From Sphingomonas chungangi (GTDB lineage Bacteria > Pseudomonadota > Alphaproteobacteria > Sphingomonadales > Sphingomonadaceae), in NCBI RefSeq assembly GCF_013778325.1, contig NZ_JACEIB010000001.1, forward strand, positions 620,001 through 684,000: DNA of 64,000 bases. Direction: 5' to 3'. The notes below the pieces were generated by a model. That model saw only the letters and a program-made list of their open reading frames with translations. It was not told the origin of the DNA and made no database searches. Positions 9,135-17,208 of this stretch are shown here, in pieces. Position numbers and translations under genes: made by a program. How positions within the stretch are numbered: the stretch's first letter is position 1; each line of letters begins with the position of its first letter.

Positions 9135-10889
9135 TCATCGAAATTTTTTTGCGCATATCTTCCCAATAAAATTTGTTAATTCGTTCGGAAATTCGGAAAG
9201 TCGAGTTTCTTTACATACAGACAAGGCATTAAAGCTGACGCCATATAGCGACTTTGATTTTCGAGAAAGCGATGAAATTATTTCCTTTCCATCTATCATA
9301 TCGCTCAGATTTTGCCCGGATGAAATTTTTGCATCAATGTGGTCTTTTGCCATTTTGAAGCAAGTCTTCGGCTCATATCTTTTGCCGTAAAACTTCTGCA
9401 TAACATCGGAATATGAAAGAGTAAGATCCTGTTGAAGCTCCTTCTCAGTTTCCTCTATTAACGAAGCAATATCCAAACGATCGACTTCCAAATCGTCGCT
9501 TGCATTTTGCGATATTAATCGCGCTATAACAGTCGGATTTATGAAATAATTTTCGATCTCCTTGCGTTCCCATATTGTCAAATCAAGGGAAGCAGCTGCG
9601 GCCTTTTCATAAAATGCGGCGCGCTCTTCCGCCAGCATATAGTCACCATCGAGCAAAAGAGCTGCTTGGATATCCCCATTGGATATTTTCCGTAGCGCAT
9701 CAGCGGCGCCTAGTGCCTGCTGCCAGTTGCCTTTACCCTTAGTCTCTTGAATCGCAATGTCAGAAAATCGATCAAACATCTGCGCACCCATTTTGAAGGC
9801 GACGTCAGTTAGATAAGATTTGTCATCTCCCTCAACAAATAGAACGAGACCTTTATCTGCAAGCTTTGAAAGTTGTATCGAATGTATGCTCCCCATTTGC
9901 CTTAGGGATTGCTGTATCTCTGATGCTTTTGAGGCGGGTCGAGATATTTTTTCTCTCTTTTGGACAACTATTACATTCTGGAAAGGTACATCAGAGATGA
10001 TTTCTGGAGAGTGAGTGGCAATTATTGATTGATTAAAATCAAATCCTTCAATGACCTTTATCAGCTTTCGTTGAAGATCGGCATGCAGATAAACATCTGG
10101 TTCGTCCAAAACGATGGTTGATGCCTTATCTACCCTCGACAAAAACCAGATAGTCTGAATCCAGGCTTGTAATCCATGCCCATGCCATGAGATTTCCGAT
10201 GTAAAGCGACCTTCTCTAATTAATAGAGAATATTCATTTCTCTCGTCGCCATGATCATTTTCAAAGTGTTGAATGATCAGGCCCGGCCAAGTTTCCGCTA
10301 AAAGATCCTTGAATTTTCGATATTCTGCAGGTCTCTCCCAAAGTTGATTTCTAAGGTGTCTGTATGCTAGATATCCATCTAAATATCGATTGACACGTTG
10401 TTTGGCTATAATTTTTTCATGTGGCAAAAGGGACCCAACTGGGGGCATAACTTTGGTGATACCAAATGTTTTTGTGCTAATTTCAGACCTATCATGCACA
10501 ACGTGCCGCTGGCCTTTTCTGACTTGGCAAAATGTTTCAGAACTATCCTTGCCTATATAAATATGGATCTCGTTATTGTTGCTAAGCTTTGCTTTTATGT
10601 AGGCGGGCGTGGTCTTGTCATAACCGTGTTGAACATTGTTAAAATCGAAATCGATTGTCTCGAATGAGAGGCGGAATCCAGCGCCTTCGCAGTGTCCCTC
10701 TAGCCATGATGGGCGCGGGATGAAGCTCGTACTTTGAACTCGAGCTTGGCACACGGACAAAACTCGCAAGGCTTCAACGACGGTTGTTTTACCCGCATTG
10801 TTCCGGCCTATAAGGATAGTTTCCTTTTCGAAATCAACCCGGTGATCTACAAATCCGCGAAAATTTGAAAGTGTGAGAGATCGAAGCAT
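9135..10889 (-). CDS. OLD-family ATPase/TOPRIM nuclease (putative phage defence)
   Basis: A 584-residue protein with an SMC/RecF-like ATPase and a TOPRIM nuclease domain. Walker A is GRNNAGKTT (residues 28-36). A signature-like WHGHGLQAWIQ and Walker B STIVLDEPDVYLH follow at mid-protein. The TOPRIM acidic motifs FVEGDDKSYL and LLLDGDYM come next, with KEIENY after them. OLD proteins (P2 Old, GajA of Gabija, solo OLDs) restrict phage or recombination. No GajB-like helicase is adjacent, so it would act alone. The gene is strikingly AT-rich compared with its neighbours and sits at the lepA 3' end, pointing to recent transfer. Confidence 0.8.
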   Translation of the reverse strand: MLRSLTLSNFRGFVDHRVDFEKETILIGRNNAGKTTVVEALRVLSVCQARVQSTSFIPRPSWLEGHCEGAGFRLSFETIDFDFNNVQHGYDKTTPAYIKAKLSNNNEIHIYIGKDSSETFCQVRKGQRHVVHDRSEISTKTFGITKVMPPVGSLLPHEKIIAKQRVNRYLDGYLAYRHLRNQLWERPAEYRKFKDLLAETWPGLIIQHFENDHGDERNEYSLLIREGRFTSEISWHGHGLQAWIQTIWFLSRVDKASTIVLDEPDVYLHADLQRKLIKVIEGFDFNQSIIATHSPEIISDVPFQNVIVVQKREKISRPASKASEIQQSLRQMGSIHSIQLSKLADKGLVLFVEGDDKSYLTDVAFKMGAQMFDRFSDIAIQETKGKGNWQQALGAADALRKISNGDIQAALLLDGDYMLAEERAAFYEKAAAASLDLTIWERKEIENYFINPTVIARLISQNASDDLEVDRLDIASLIEETEKELQQDLTLSYSDVMQKFYGKRYEPKTCFKMAKDHIDAKISSGQNLSDMIDGKEIISSLSRKSKSLYGVSFNALSVCKETRLSEFPNELTNFIGKICAKKFR

Positions 10890-11055
10890 AGGCGATTGAT
10901 AGCATCGATCTTTGCAGAGGCTAGGCCCTGCGCGGCATTGATTATCATTTTTGCCGTTGTGATCCCGTTATGATCCTGCTCGCCCAAATACGTGTCGACA
11001 GAAATCGGCGGCCATTCGGTTGATCCATGGCAGACAGCTACCGAGATTGGGCAGA

Positions 11056-11445
11056 TTAACCGAGAATTGCCACCGCCCTAAACCAATCCCCCAACTCCGC
11101 CTCGCTCATCTCCCCCGCCGCGAGCGCCTGGAACGCCACCACCAGTTCCGCGTCGCTGGCACCCAGCGCGCACCCGTTCAACATTAGGAAGGTTTCGGAG
11201 ACCACAGCCGCCGTGCGCTTGTTGCCGTCGACGAAGGGATGGTCGCGGGCGATCCCATAGGCATAAGCGGCGGCCAGCGCGGCGGCGTCCGGTTCCCCAT
11301 AAGCGGCAAGGTTGCGGGCGCGGGCCATGGCGCCGTCGAGGCCGGCGGCGTCGCGCACGCCGGCGGGGCCGCCATGCTCCGCGATCTGCTCGGCATGGAT
11401 GGCGCGCGCGGTCTCGGCGTCGATCCACACCCAGTCGCGGGCCAT
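11056..11445 (-). CDS. Death-on-curing (Doc/Fic) family toxin
   Basis: A 129-residue Fic-fold protein starting MARDWVWIDAETARAIHAEQ. The catalytic motif HPFVDGNKRTA lies at residues 69-79. Doc toxins of this fold phosphorylate EF-Tu and stop translation; this copy has the fuller Fic-like HPFxDGNKR core, so adenylylation cannot be excluded. The partner antitoxin gene lies 14 bases upstream in the same direction. The ATG at 11445 is the first in-frame start after the antitoxin stop codon. The pair is next to the OLD-type gene. Confidence 0.85.
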   Translation of the reverse strand: MARDWVWIDAETARAIHAEQIAEHGGPAGVRDAAGLDGAMARARNLAAYGEPDAAALAAAYAYGIARDHPFVDGNKRTAAVVSETFLMLNGCALGASDAELVVAFQALAAGEMSEAELGDWFRAVAILG

Positions 11446-11459
11446 GGCCGCTCGCCGCC

Positions 11460-11687
11460 CTACTTGGCGAGTTCGCGCAGCGCGCGCTTGCGGCGCGCCA
11501 TCACTTCGCGCGCGGCGGCCATCTGCGCGTCGAAATCCGCCGACGGCCCGCGCAGCTCGATGCCGTGCGGCGTCCGCGTCACCGACACGGTCTGCCCGAT
11601 CGCGACGTCGAGATGGGCGAGCAGCTCCTTCGGCAGCACCACGCCCGCGCTGTTGCCGATCTTCGTGACCTTGAGGCTGGCGTTCAT
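11460..11687 (-). CDS. AbrB/MazE-type antitoxin partner of Doc toxin
   Basis: A 75-residue protein starting MNASLKVTKIGNSAGVVLPK, a swapped-hairpin AbrB/SpoVT DNA-binding domain (IGNSAGVVLPKELL), with a C-terminal helical tail RRKRALRELAK that could cover the toxin. Such antitoxins neutralise the toxin and autorepress the operon. The pairing of an AbrB-type antitoxin with a Doc-type toxin differs from the classic Phd-Doc pair but is known in proteobacteria. Confidence 0.85.
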   Translation of the reverse strand: MNASLKVTKIGNSAGVVLPKELLAHLDVAIGQTVSVTRTPHGIELRGPSADFDAQMAAAREVMARRKRALRELAK

Positions 11688-11742
11688 ACGATGGTTCTAA
11701 CATCGGTGCGGATTGCCGGCAAGCATGGCCGTCATCGCACGC

Positions 11743-12447
11743 TCACTCCTCCGCCGGCCCCCACGTCCCGTTCGCGCGCAGCACGTCGTCCGGGTACAGA
11801 TGCCTGAGGTCGCCGGCGGCCCGCAGGCGCTGGTGCATCTGCTCCAGCATGTCGGAGAGCGTTTCGCGCGTCCCGGCGTCCTTTTCGCGCGCTTCCCGCT
11901 CCCATTCCTCGCGCAGCGCCTTGCGGACATGCGGGGGCACGCGGTTGCCCTTGGGGGCGTCGTCGTAGCGCGCGCGATCGGCGTGGCGCATCACCCACAT
12001 CAGCAGGCGGTCATTGTACCAGCGCTTCTCGCCGACCTGCTCGCCCTTGTGGAAGACGGGCACGGGCACGCCGTAGACCGCGCGCTCGTAGGCGATGTCG
12101 GCGAGGCGTTCGGTGCCGATCGCCAGCGCATCGTCCCACGCGGCGGCGAAGGCCTCGGCGCCCGCGCCCTTGCGCAGCAGGTAGGCGCCCACCGTGCTCA
12201 TGCCGACCCATGCGCAGGCGCGGGTGACGCAGCCGGTCTCGGCCAGCGCCTTGACGAAGGCGCGCTGCCGCTCGGGCGTCCAGCCATCGTAACGGGTGGC
12301 GCCGCGCGGGGCGGGCGCGAAATCCGGCGCGCCCTCCAGCATGGCGGGCGTGACGGCGACGGGACGGCACGCGCGGGGCGCACGCTTGCGGGGCTGGCCG
12401 TTCAGGGTGACGGCCGGATCATGGGGAGTGTGGGCCATCCCGCCCAT
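11743..12447 (-). CDS. Hypothetical protein with terminase-small-subunit-like HTH
   Basis: About 234 residues. The segment GWTPERQRAFVKALAETGCV followed by TRACAWVGMSTVGAYLLRK reads as a helix-turn-helix similar to phage terminase small-subunit or Tn3-type HTHs. The C-terminal half is charged and helical (RKALREEWEREAREKD). Sphingomonads often carry such proteins outside prophages; no other phage genes are next to it. A start at ATG 12438 is an alternative, and neither has a strong ribosome site. The function is unknown. Confidence 0.65.
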   Translation of the reverse strand: MGGMAHTPHDPAVTLNGQPRKRAPRACRPVAVTPAMLEGAPDFAPAPRGATRYDGWTPERQRAFVKALAETGCVTRACAWVGMSTVGAYLLRKGAGAEAFAAAWDDALAIGTERLADIAYERAVYGVPVPVFHKGEQVGEKRWYNDRLLMWVMRHADRARYDDAPKGNRVPPHVRKALREEWEREAREKDAGTRETLSDMLEQMHQRLRAAGDLRHLYPDDVLRANGTWGPAEE

Positions 12448-12504
12448 TTATCGCACGGGCGCGGCTGTAGGACAGCGAAATTAACCGAATAGGATAATTG
12501 TGCC

Positions 12505-12774
12505 TCAGTGTGTGGCGTTGTCGACACTGTTGGCGGCGGCGGTCATCGCGTTGCCGGTGGCGTCGGCGGCGTTGTCGATCGCGTTGCCGGCCTGGCTCAG
12601 GCCCGGCTGGGCGGCATCGGCGGCGTTGTCGGTCGCGCTCATCGTGGCGTTGGTGTCGGCGGCGGCGTCGTTCATCGCGGAGTTCGCGGTATCGGCGGCG
12701 GCGTCGTTGGTCTTCGGGCTGCAGGCGGCGAGGCTCAGCATCGCGGCGGCGGCCAGCACGGGCAGGGTCTTCAT
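12505..12774 (-). CDS. Small Ala/Asn/Asp-rich lipoprotein
   Basis: An 89-residue protein starting MKTLPVLAAAAMLSLAACSP, a signal peptide with lipobox LAAC and predicted lipidation at Cys18. The mature part is a low-complexity series of NAADA/NSMNDAAA-like repeats with no catalytic motif. It is probably a membrane-anchored envelope peptide of unknown role. An in-frame ATG 21 bases upstream would spoil the signal peptide. Confidence 0.7.
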   Translation of the reverse strand: MKTLPVLAAAAMLSLAACSPKTNDAAADTANSAMNDAAADTNATMSATDNAADAAQPGLSQAGNAIDNAADATGNAMTAAANSVDNATH

Positions 12775-12915
12775 TCGTCTCTCCCGGTTCGTCACGTCTG
12801 CGCCAACGAGCGGGGAGGGTTGGAGTTGCCTTCAAAAGCCGGATAGCCGGCGGGACGCCACGAAGGGTCCGCGCCGGCCGATCGGTACTGCTACGATCTG
12901 CTGGGAGCTAAGCTC

Positions 12916-13737
12916 TTAGTTGCCCAGCAGTTTCATGACGCCCTGCGGCGTCTGGTTGGCCTGGGCCAGCATGGCGGTGGCCGCCTGGCTCAGGATCTGC
13001 GCCTTGGCGAGGTTGGTGGTCTCGACCGAGAAGTCGGCATCCGAGATGCGCGACTTGGCGTCCGTCAGGTTGGTGACGTTGGCGGTGAGCGAGTTCACCA
13101 CCGAGTTCATGCGGCTTTCCGCGGCGCCGAGCTTGGCGCGGGCGGTATCGACCACCTTGAGCTGCGCGTCGACCGAGGTCATCGCGTCGTTGGCATCGGC
13201 GACCGTGGCGACCGAGGTGGCGGCCGTGGTGTCGGCGATCTGCGAGAAATCGAGTCCGATCGTGTTGCCGGCATCCGAACCGACCTGGATCGAGACGGTG
13301 CCGGTGCCGCCGCCGGCCGAACCGTCGAACAGGTTCACGCCGTTGAAGGTGGTGCCGGTGAGCGAGCTGGTGATCTGCTGGGTCAGCAGGCCGACTTCCG
13401 CCTGCATGTTGGTGCGGTCGTCATCGCTGTAGGTGCCCGAGGCGGACTGCACGGCCAGCTCGCGGATGCGCTGGAGCATGCTCGTCACCTCGTCCAGCGC
13501 GCCGTCGGCGGTCTGGGCCATCGAGATGCCGTCATTGGCGTTGCTGATCGCCTGGTTCATGCCGTTGATCTGCGACGTCATCGAGTTCGAGATGGCGAGG
13601 CCGGCGGCGTCGTCCGAGGCGTTGTTGATGCGCTTGCCGGAGGACAGACGCGCCATCGCGGTCTGCAGCTCCATGTTGGCGAGCCGCGTCCCGTTCTGGG
13701 CGCGCATGGCCGCCGAGTTGGTGTTGATTACGGTCAT
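12916..13737 (-). CDS. Flagellin
   Basis: A 273-residue flagellin. The conserved N-terminal D0/D1 helices (MTVINTNSAAMRAQNGTRLA, then LSSGKRINNASDDAAGLAIS) and the C-terminal D1/D0 helices (ESRMNSVVNSLTANVTNLTD, then SQAATAMLAQANQTPQGVMK) are intact. The central variable region is very short, as in other alphaproteobacterial flagellins. It forms the flagellar filament after export. GGAG precedes the ATG. No other flagellar genes are in the window, so this is a stand-alone filament gene. Confidence 0.95.
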   Translation of the reverse strand: MTVINTNSAAMRAQNGTRLANMELQTAMARLSSGKRINNASDDAAGLAISNSMTSQINGMNQAISNANDGISMAQTADGALDEVTSMLQRIRELAVQSASGTYSDDDRTNMQAEVGLLTQQITSSLTGTTFNGVNLFDGSAGGGTGTVSIQVGSDAGNTIGLDFSQIADTTAATSVATVADANDAMTSVDAQLKVVDTARAKLGAAESRMNSVVNSLTANVTNLTDAKSRISDADFSVETTNLAKAQILSQAATAMLAQANQTPQGVMKLLGN

Positions 13738-14041
13738 CGTGTGTCTCCAGTACCGATCGAAATCTCCGATCCCGTTCAGGTCTAAAGGGAGATGGTTATT
13801 ACGTGGTTAACGCTGCCGGGCGGGCCTAAAGGTTCGGCGGTTGCGGTCGTTACCCTGTGTCCGGCGGGGTGGGGCGCATAACCGAAAGTAAGCAGAATCA
13901 GGACGTTGGGACGTCGGGCGAGGTTCGGGCCTTCCGCTTGGCGGGCGCATGACGCGCCGCTGGCGCGGCGGAATGGTTAGCGCCCGCGATTAGACTTTCG
14001 TGGAAGATGCGCGAAAAAGCGCGGTGCGCGCGGGGTCGCTG
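13738..14041. other. Flagellin upstream region, no gene
   Basis: About 300 bases between the flagellin start and the 3' end of the membrane protease gene. It should hold the flagellin promoter. I looked for a sigma-54 (GG-N10-GC) and a sigma-28 type signal on the minus strand and saw no convincing match. No small open frame with coding character was seen. Confidence 0.4.
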
Positions 14042-15151
14042 CTAGGCGAGCAGGGCGCGGATGCGGCGATCGATGGTGCGGTAGGTGTCGTCCCGGAACG
14101 GCGATTCCAGCCGCAGCGCCGCCCACATCGCCTTCAGCTTCGATCGCATGAGCGCCTTGTCGCCCGTCCGCGCCGCGACGGCCGCCTCCGCCGCCCTGAA
14201 GAGCGCCGAGCTGGCGGATCCGCCGCGTTCGACGAGCCTGGCCTTCGCGCGTACGGCGTCATTCTCCCACACCGCCGCCACGTAGGCGTCGCAGGAGGCG
14301 AGCCATTCGTCGAGCGCGGGCGTGGCATGCGTCACGCGGAACCGCTCGATCAGATGCCGCGCCCGCGCGACATCGACGGTTTCGGCATCGAGCACCTGCG
14401 CGACCCGGACGGTCGCGACATAGGGGGAAATGTCCTCCCGTGCCTCCGCCGCCTGCTCCGCTTCATCGACCATCCAGCCCGGCAAGGCGCGGATGCGCAC
14501 CTTGTTGACCAGCAGCGTGTTCATCCAGACGATCGCCTTGTCGCGGCTGTAGCGCTCGTCCGCCTTGCGCAGCGCCCGCCATTGCGTGCCGTCCGACATC
14601 CCGCCGGGCCGCACCGCGGGCAGGATCGTGAACACGCACGTATAGAGCGATTGCAGCATGAATCCCAAAGCGAGGCCCTTGGGATCGATGAAGGCGGAAT
14701 CCGACGGGCCGGGCAACAGCAGCATGGCGGCGAAGGACGCCGCCGCGAGGATCAGGCTGGCCATCGGGCCGGCGGCGATGATCCGGGACCAGTGCATCTT
14801 GGCGCGATCGTCGCTGGCGCGCGGAACCGCCGCCACCCAGCCGCTCAGCCCCTTGCGATAGCGGCGCGGCACGAAGGCGAAGCTGCGGCTGGGAACCTGC
14901 CAGCCGAACGGGCGCACCGCGAAGGTGACGATCCGCCAGCCACAGGCCAGCGCCGTCGCGGCATGGCCGATCTCGTGGACGAGCGTGCTGACCAAGCCGC
15001 CGACGGTCAGCGCGAGGAAGCCGTAGAGGATGTTCGGCTGGTCGCGGAACGATCCGGCATAGACGAGGAGGGGCGCGAACCAGCAGGCGAGGGACGCGCA
15101 CCACAGTGCCGATCGCAGCGCTCTTTTCCGGAAAGGTTCGTCGTCGCTCAT
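14042..15151 (-). CDS. M50-like membrane zinc metalloprotease-type protein
   Basis: A 369-residue protein with a membrane-embedded HEIGH zinc motif (LVHEIGHAATALACGW, about residues 59-63) preceded by two hydrophobic segments. A further membrane pair (IIAAGPMASLILAAASFAAM and onward) follows, where site-2 protease relatives carry the third ligand. The C-terminal 170 residues are a soluble helical domain. It may be an intramembrane protease or an M50-derived non-peptidase; the third metal ligand is not obvious. The substrate is unknown. Confidence 0.65.
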   Translation of the reverse strand: MSDDEPFRKRALRSALWCASLACWFAPLLVYAGSFRDQPNILYGFLALTVGGLVSTLVHEIGHAATALACGWRIVTFAVRPFGWQVPSRSFAFVPRRYRKGLSGWVAAVPRASDDRAKMHWSRIIAAGPMASLILAAASFAAMLLLPGPSDSAFIDPKGLALGFMLQSLYTCVFTILPAVRPGGMSDGTQWRALRKADERYSRDKAIVWMNTLLVNKVRIRALPGWMVDEAEQAAEAREDISPYVATVRVAQVLDAETVDVARARHLIERFRVTHATPALDEWLASCDAYVAAVWENDAVRAKARLVERGGSASSALFRAAEAAVAARTGDKALMRSKLKAMWAALRLESPFRDDTYRTIDRRIRALLA

Positions 15152-15204
15152 GGCCGCAGCCCGACGATAGCCGACAATCTCATCGCTTCAACCGGTCGCT
15201 TGTA

Positions 15205-16965
15205 TCAGCTCGCGAGCTGCCAGCCGGGCAGCTCGGTCGCCAGCATCGGGCGGCCGAACAGCCAACCCTGCGCGTGGGTGCAACCCATCTGGGCGAGCTG
15301 GGTGGCCTGCGCCTCGGTCTCGACGCCTTCGGCCACCACCATCACGCCGATCTGGCGCGCATAGGCGACGAGCATGCGGATCATCGAGGCGGTGCGCGGC
15401 GTCGCGAGATCCTGCACGAAGCGGTGATCGATCTTCAGGCAGTCGAAGCTCAGCGACTGGAGGTGGGTGAGGCTGGAATGGCCCGTCCCGAAATCGTCGA
15501 GCGCCACCGTGACGCCCAGCGTGCGGATCTCGTCGATCGCGGTGCGCAGCCGCCCGAGATCGGGGATGCGCGCGGTCTCGGTGATCTCGATGCGCAGCCG
15601 GTGCGGCGCCATCTCGGCACCGGCGAGCGCGGCCATGATCCTGCGCGGCGCGTCGCTTTCCAGCAGCTCCACCACCGACATGTTGACCGACACCTGCAGC
15701 GCCGGCGGCCACGTCGCGGCATCGAGGCAGGACTGGATCAGCGCGAAATCGCCGAGCGCATGGATCAGGCCGGATTTCTCGGCCGCCGCGATGAATTCGG
15801 TCGGTGGCACCTCGCCGCGCACCGGATGGCGCCAGCGCATCAGCGCCTCGTAGCCGACCACCTGCCGCGAGGAGAGCGCCACGATCGGCTGGTAGCGCAT
15901 GTTGAAGCGGCCCTGCTCCAGCCCGCCCCGGATCTCGGCGATGAGGCCCTGATCGGAGGGGGTGGGATCGAGGTCCGATGCCGGATCGTAGAAGCGGCAG
16001 CGGTCACCGCCGTCGGCGCGGGCGCGGGCGCAGGCCTGAGTGGCGCGCTCCAGCAGACGGAGCGAGGTCGATCCGTCCATACCGGCGCGCGCGATGCCGA
16101 TCGATCCGGTGATGGTGACGGGCAGGCCCGACGGGCTCTGGAAGGCGAAGCGCATCGAATTGAGGAAGCGCTCGGCCGCGCCCGGCAGGCTGGCGGCGTC
16201 GCCCAGCGTGACGACGACGGCGAAGCGGTTCTGGCCGACGCGGGCGATCAGGTCCATCGCGCGGACGGAGGCGGAGACGTGCATCGCCGCCTCGATCAGC
16301 AGCTCGGAAGCGGGCGCCCAGCCGCGCTCTTCGAAGATTTCCTCGAACTGGTCGACCTCGACGACGACCATCGCCACCGCCATCATCGTGCGCGCGGCGG
16401 TCTCCAGCGCCTGACCGGTGCGATCGTGCAGCAGCTCGGGCGTGGCGAGGCCGGTGAGCGGATCGCGGCGACGGCTCTCCTCCAGCAGGTGCGAGAGGGT
16501 GTGGACCTCGGTGCGATCCTGCAGCACCACGCCGGTCACGCTCATGCCGGCGACCTGCGCGTGGATCAGCGACTGGCGCCACGATCGGAACCGGCCGGTT
16601 GCGTCGACCAGCTCCATCGCCGGCAGGGTGTCGCCGCGCCGGGTCGCTGCGGCGGCGGCGCAGACTTCGCCGAGCAGGCGGGATCGGCTGACGCGGTGAT
16701 AGCCGGCCGGCATATCCGGTTCGGGATCGAGGCCGAGCATCGTCGCGGCGGCCGGGTTGCAATAGGCCCGGTCCGGCTTTTCGGAGAGCAGCACGACACC
16801 GTCGGTCAACCCGCTCAGCACGGTGCGCGCGTCGCGCTTCAGGCCGATCAGCGTGCGGCTGTTATAGACGTAGAGCAGGATCGCGGCGACCGCCAACACC
16901 CCCGTCGCCGCGATGGCGAGGGGGAGCGCCGTGAACGCCATCAGGGTCGACATGATCTGCGGCAT
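15205..16965 (-). CDS. Membrane PAS-GGDEF(degenerate)-EAL phosphodiesterase
   Basis: A 586-residue c-di-GMP protein with an N-terminal membrane helix (LPLAIAATGVLAVAAILLYV), a PAS-like segment (LTDGVVLLSEKPDRAYCNPA), a GGDEF domain and a C-terminal EAL domain. The GGDEF signature is degenerate (GQNRF), so cyclase activity is unlikely. The EAL domain keeps YEALMRW, NMS, EITET, ALDDFGTGHSS, LKID and EGVET, so c-di-GMP hydrolysis is expected. It is likely to control motility or biofilm; the nearby flagellin gene is suggestive but not proof. Confidence 0.88.
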   Translation of the reverse strand: MPQIMSTLMAFTALPLAIAATGVLAVAAILLYVYNSRTLIGLKRDARTVLSGLTDGVVLLSEKPDRAYCNPAAATMLGLDPEPDMPAGYHRVSRSRLLGEVCAAAAATRRGDTLPAMELVDATGRFRSWRQSLIHAQVAGMSVTGVVLQDRTEVHTLSHLLEESRRRDPLTGLATPELLHDRTGQALETAARTMMAVAMVVVEVDQFEEIFEERGWAPASELLIEAAMHVSASVRAMDLIARVGQNRFAVVVTLGDAASLPGAAERFLNSMRFAFQSPSGLPVTITGSIGIARAGMDGSTSLRLLERATQACARARADGGDRCRFYDPASDLDPTPSDQGLIAEIRGGLEQGRFNMRYQPIVALSSRQVVGYEALMRWRHPVRGEVPPTEFIAAAEKSGLIHALGDFALIQSCLDAATWPPALQVSVNMSVVELLESDAPRRIMAALAGAEMAPHRLRIEITETARIPDLGRLRTAIDEIRTLGVTVALDDFGTGHSSLTHLQSLSFDCLKIDHRFVQDLATPRTASMIRMLVAYARQIGVMVVAEGVETEAQATQLAQMGCTHAQGWLFGRPMLATELPGWQLAS

Positions 16966-17081
16966 GCAATCCTTTCACAGCCTGCACTTTATGGACAGCC
17001 CGGTGAAAAGACTGAGACTTTAGGCGGTAAAGAAAGCGTTAAGCATGGCGCCGTCGCAGATGCGAAGTGCGGCGAGTGGAG

Positions 17082-17163
17082 GCCCTCTCCCGCCTGTGGG
17101 AGAGGGAGAGGACCCGCCGCGCAGCCCTTACCCAACACTCTCCCTCGAAAAGCGGGAGAGGGC
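17082..17163. repeat. Composite inverted repeat (CCCTCTCCCGC family)
   Basis: Outer 12-bp arms GCCCTCTCCCGC/GCGGGAGAGGGC enclose two smaller hairpins, CCCTCTCCC/GGGAGAGGG and CTCTCCC/GGGAGAG. It lies between divergent genes, 45 bases before the kinase start. This looks like a short dispersed palindromic repeat common in GC-rich alphaproteobacteria; it may also shape the transcript leader. Confidence 0.6.
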
Positions 17164-17208
17164 TCTGCCGGCTTCACCCCGGCGCCCAATCCCGCTAGGA
17201 ACGTGCCC

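Noticed and set aside
14000-15364. A 454-codon plus-strand frame over the M50-like gene
   Set aside because: Antisense shadow. The minus strand carries the HEIGH motif and membrane helices.
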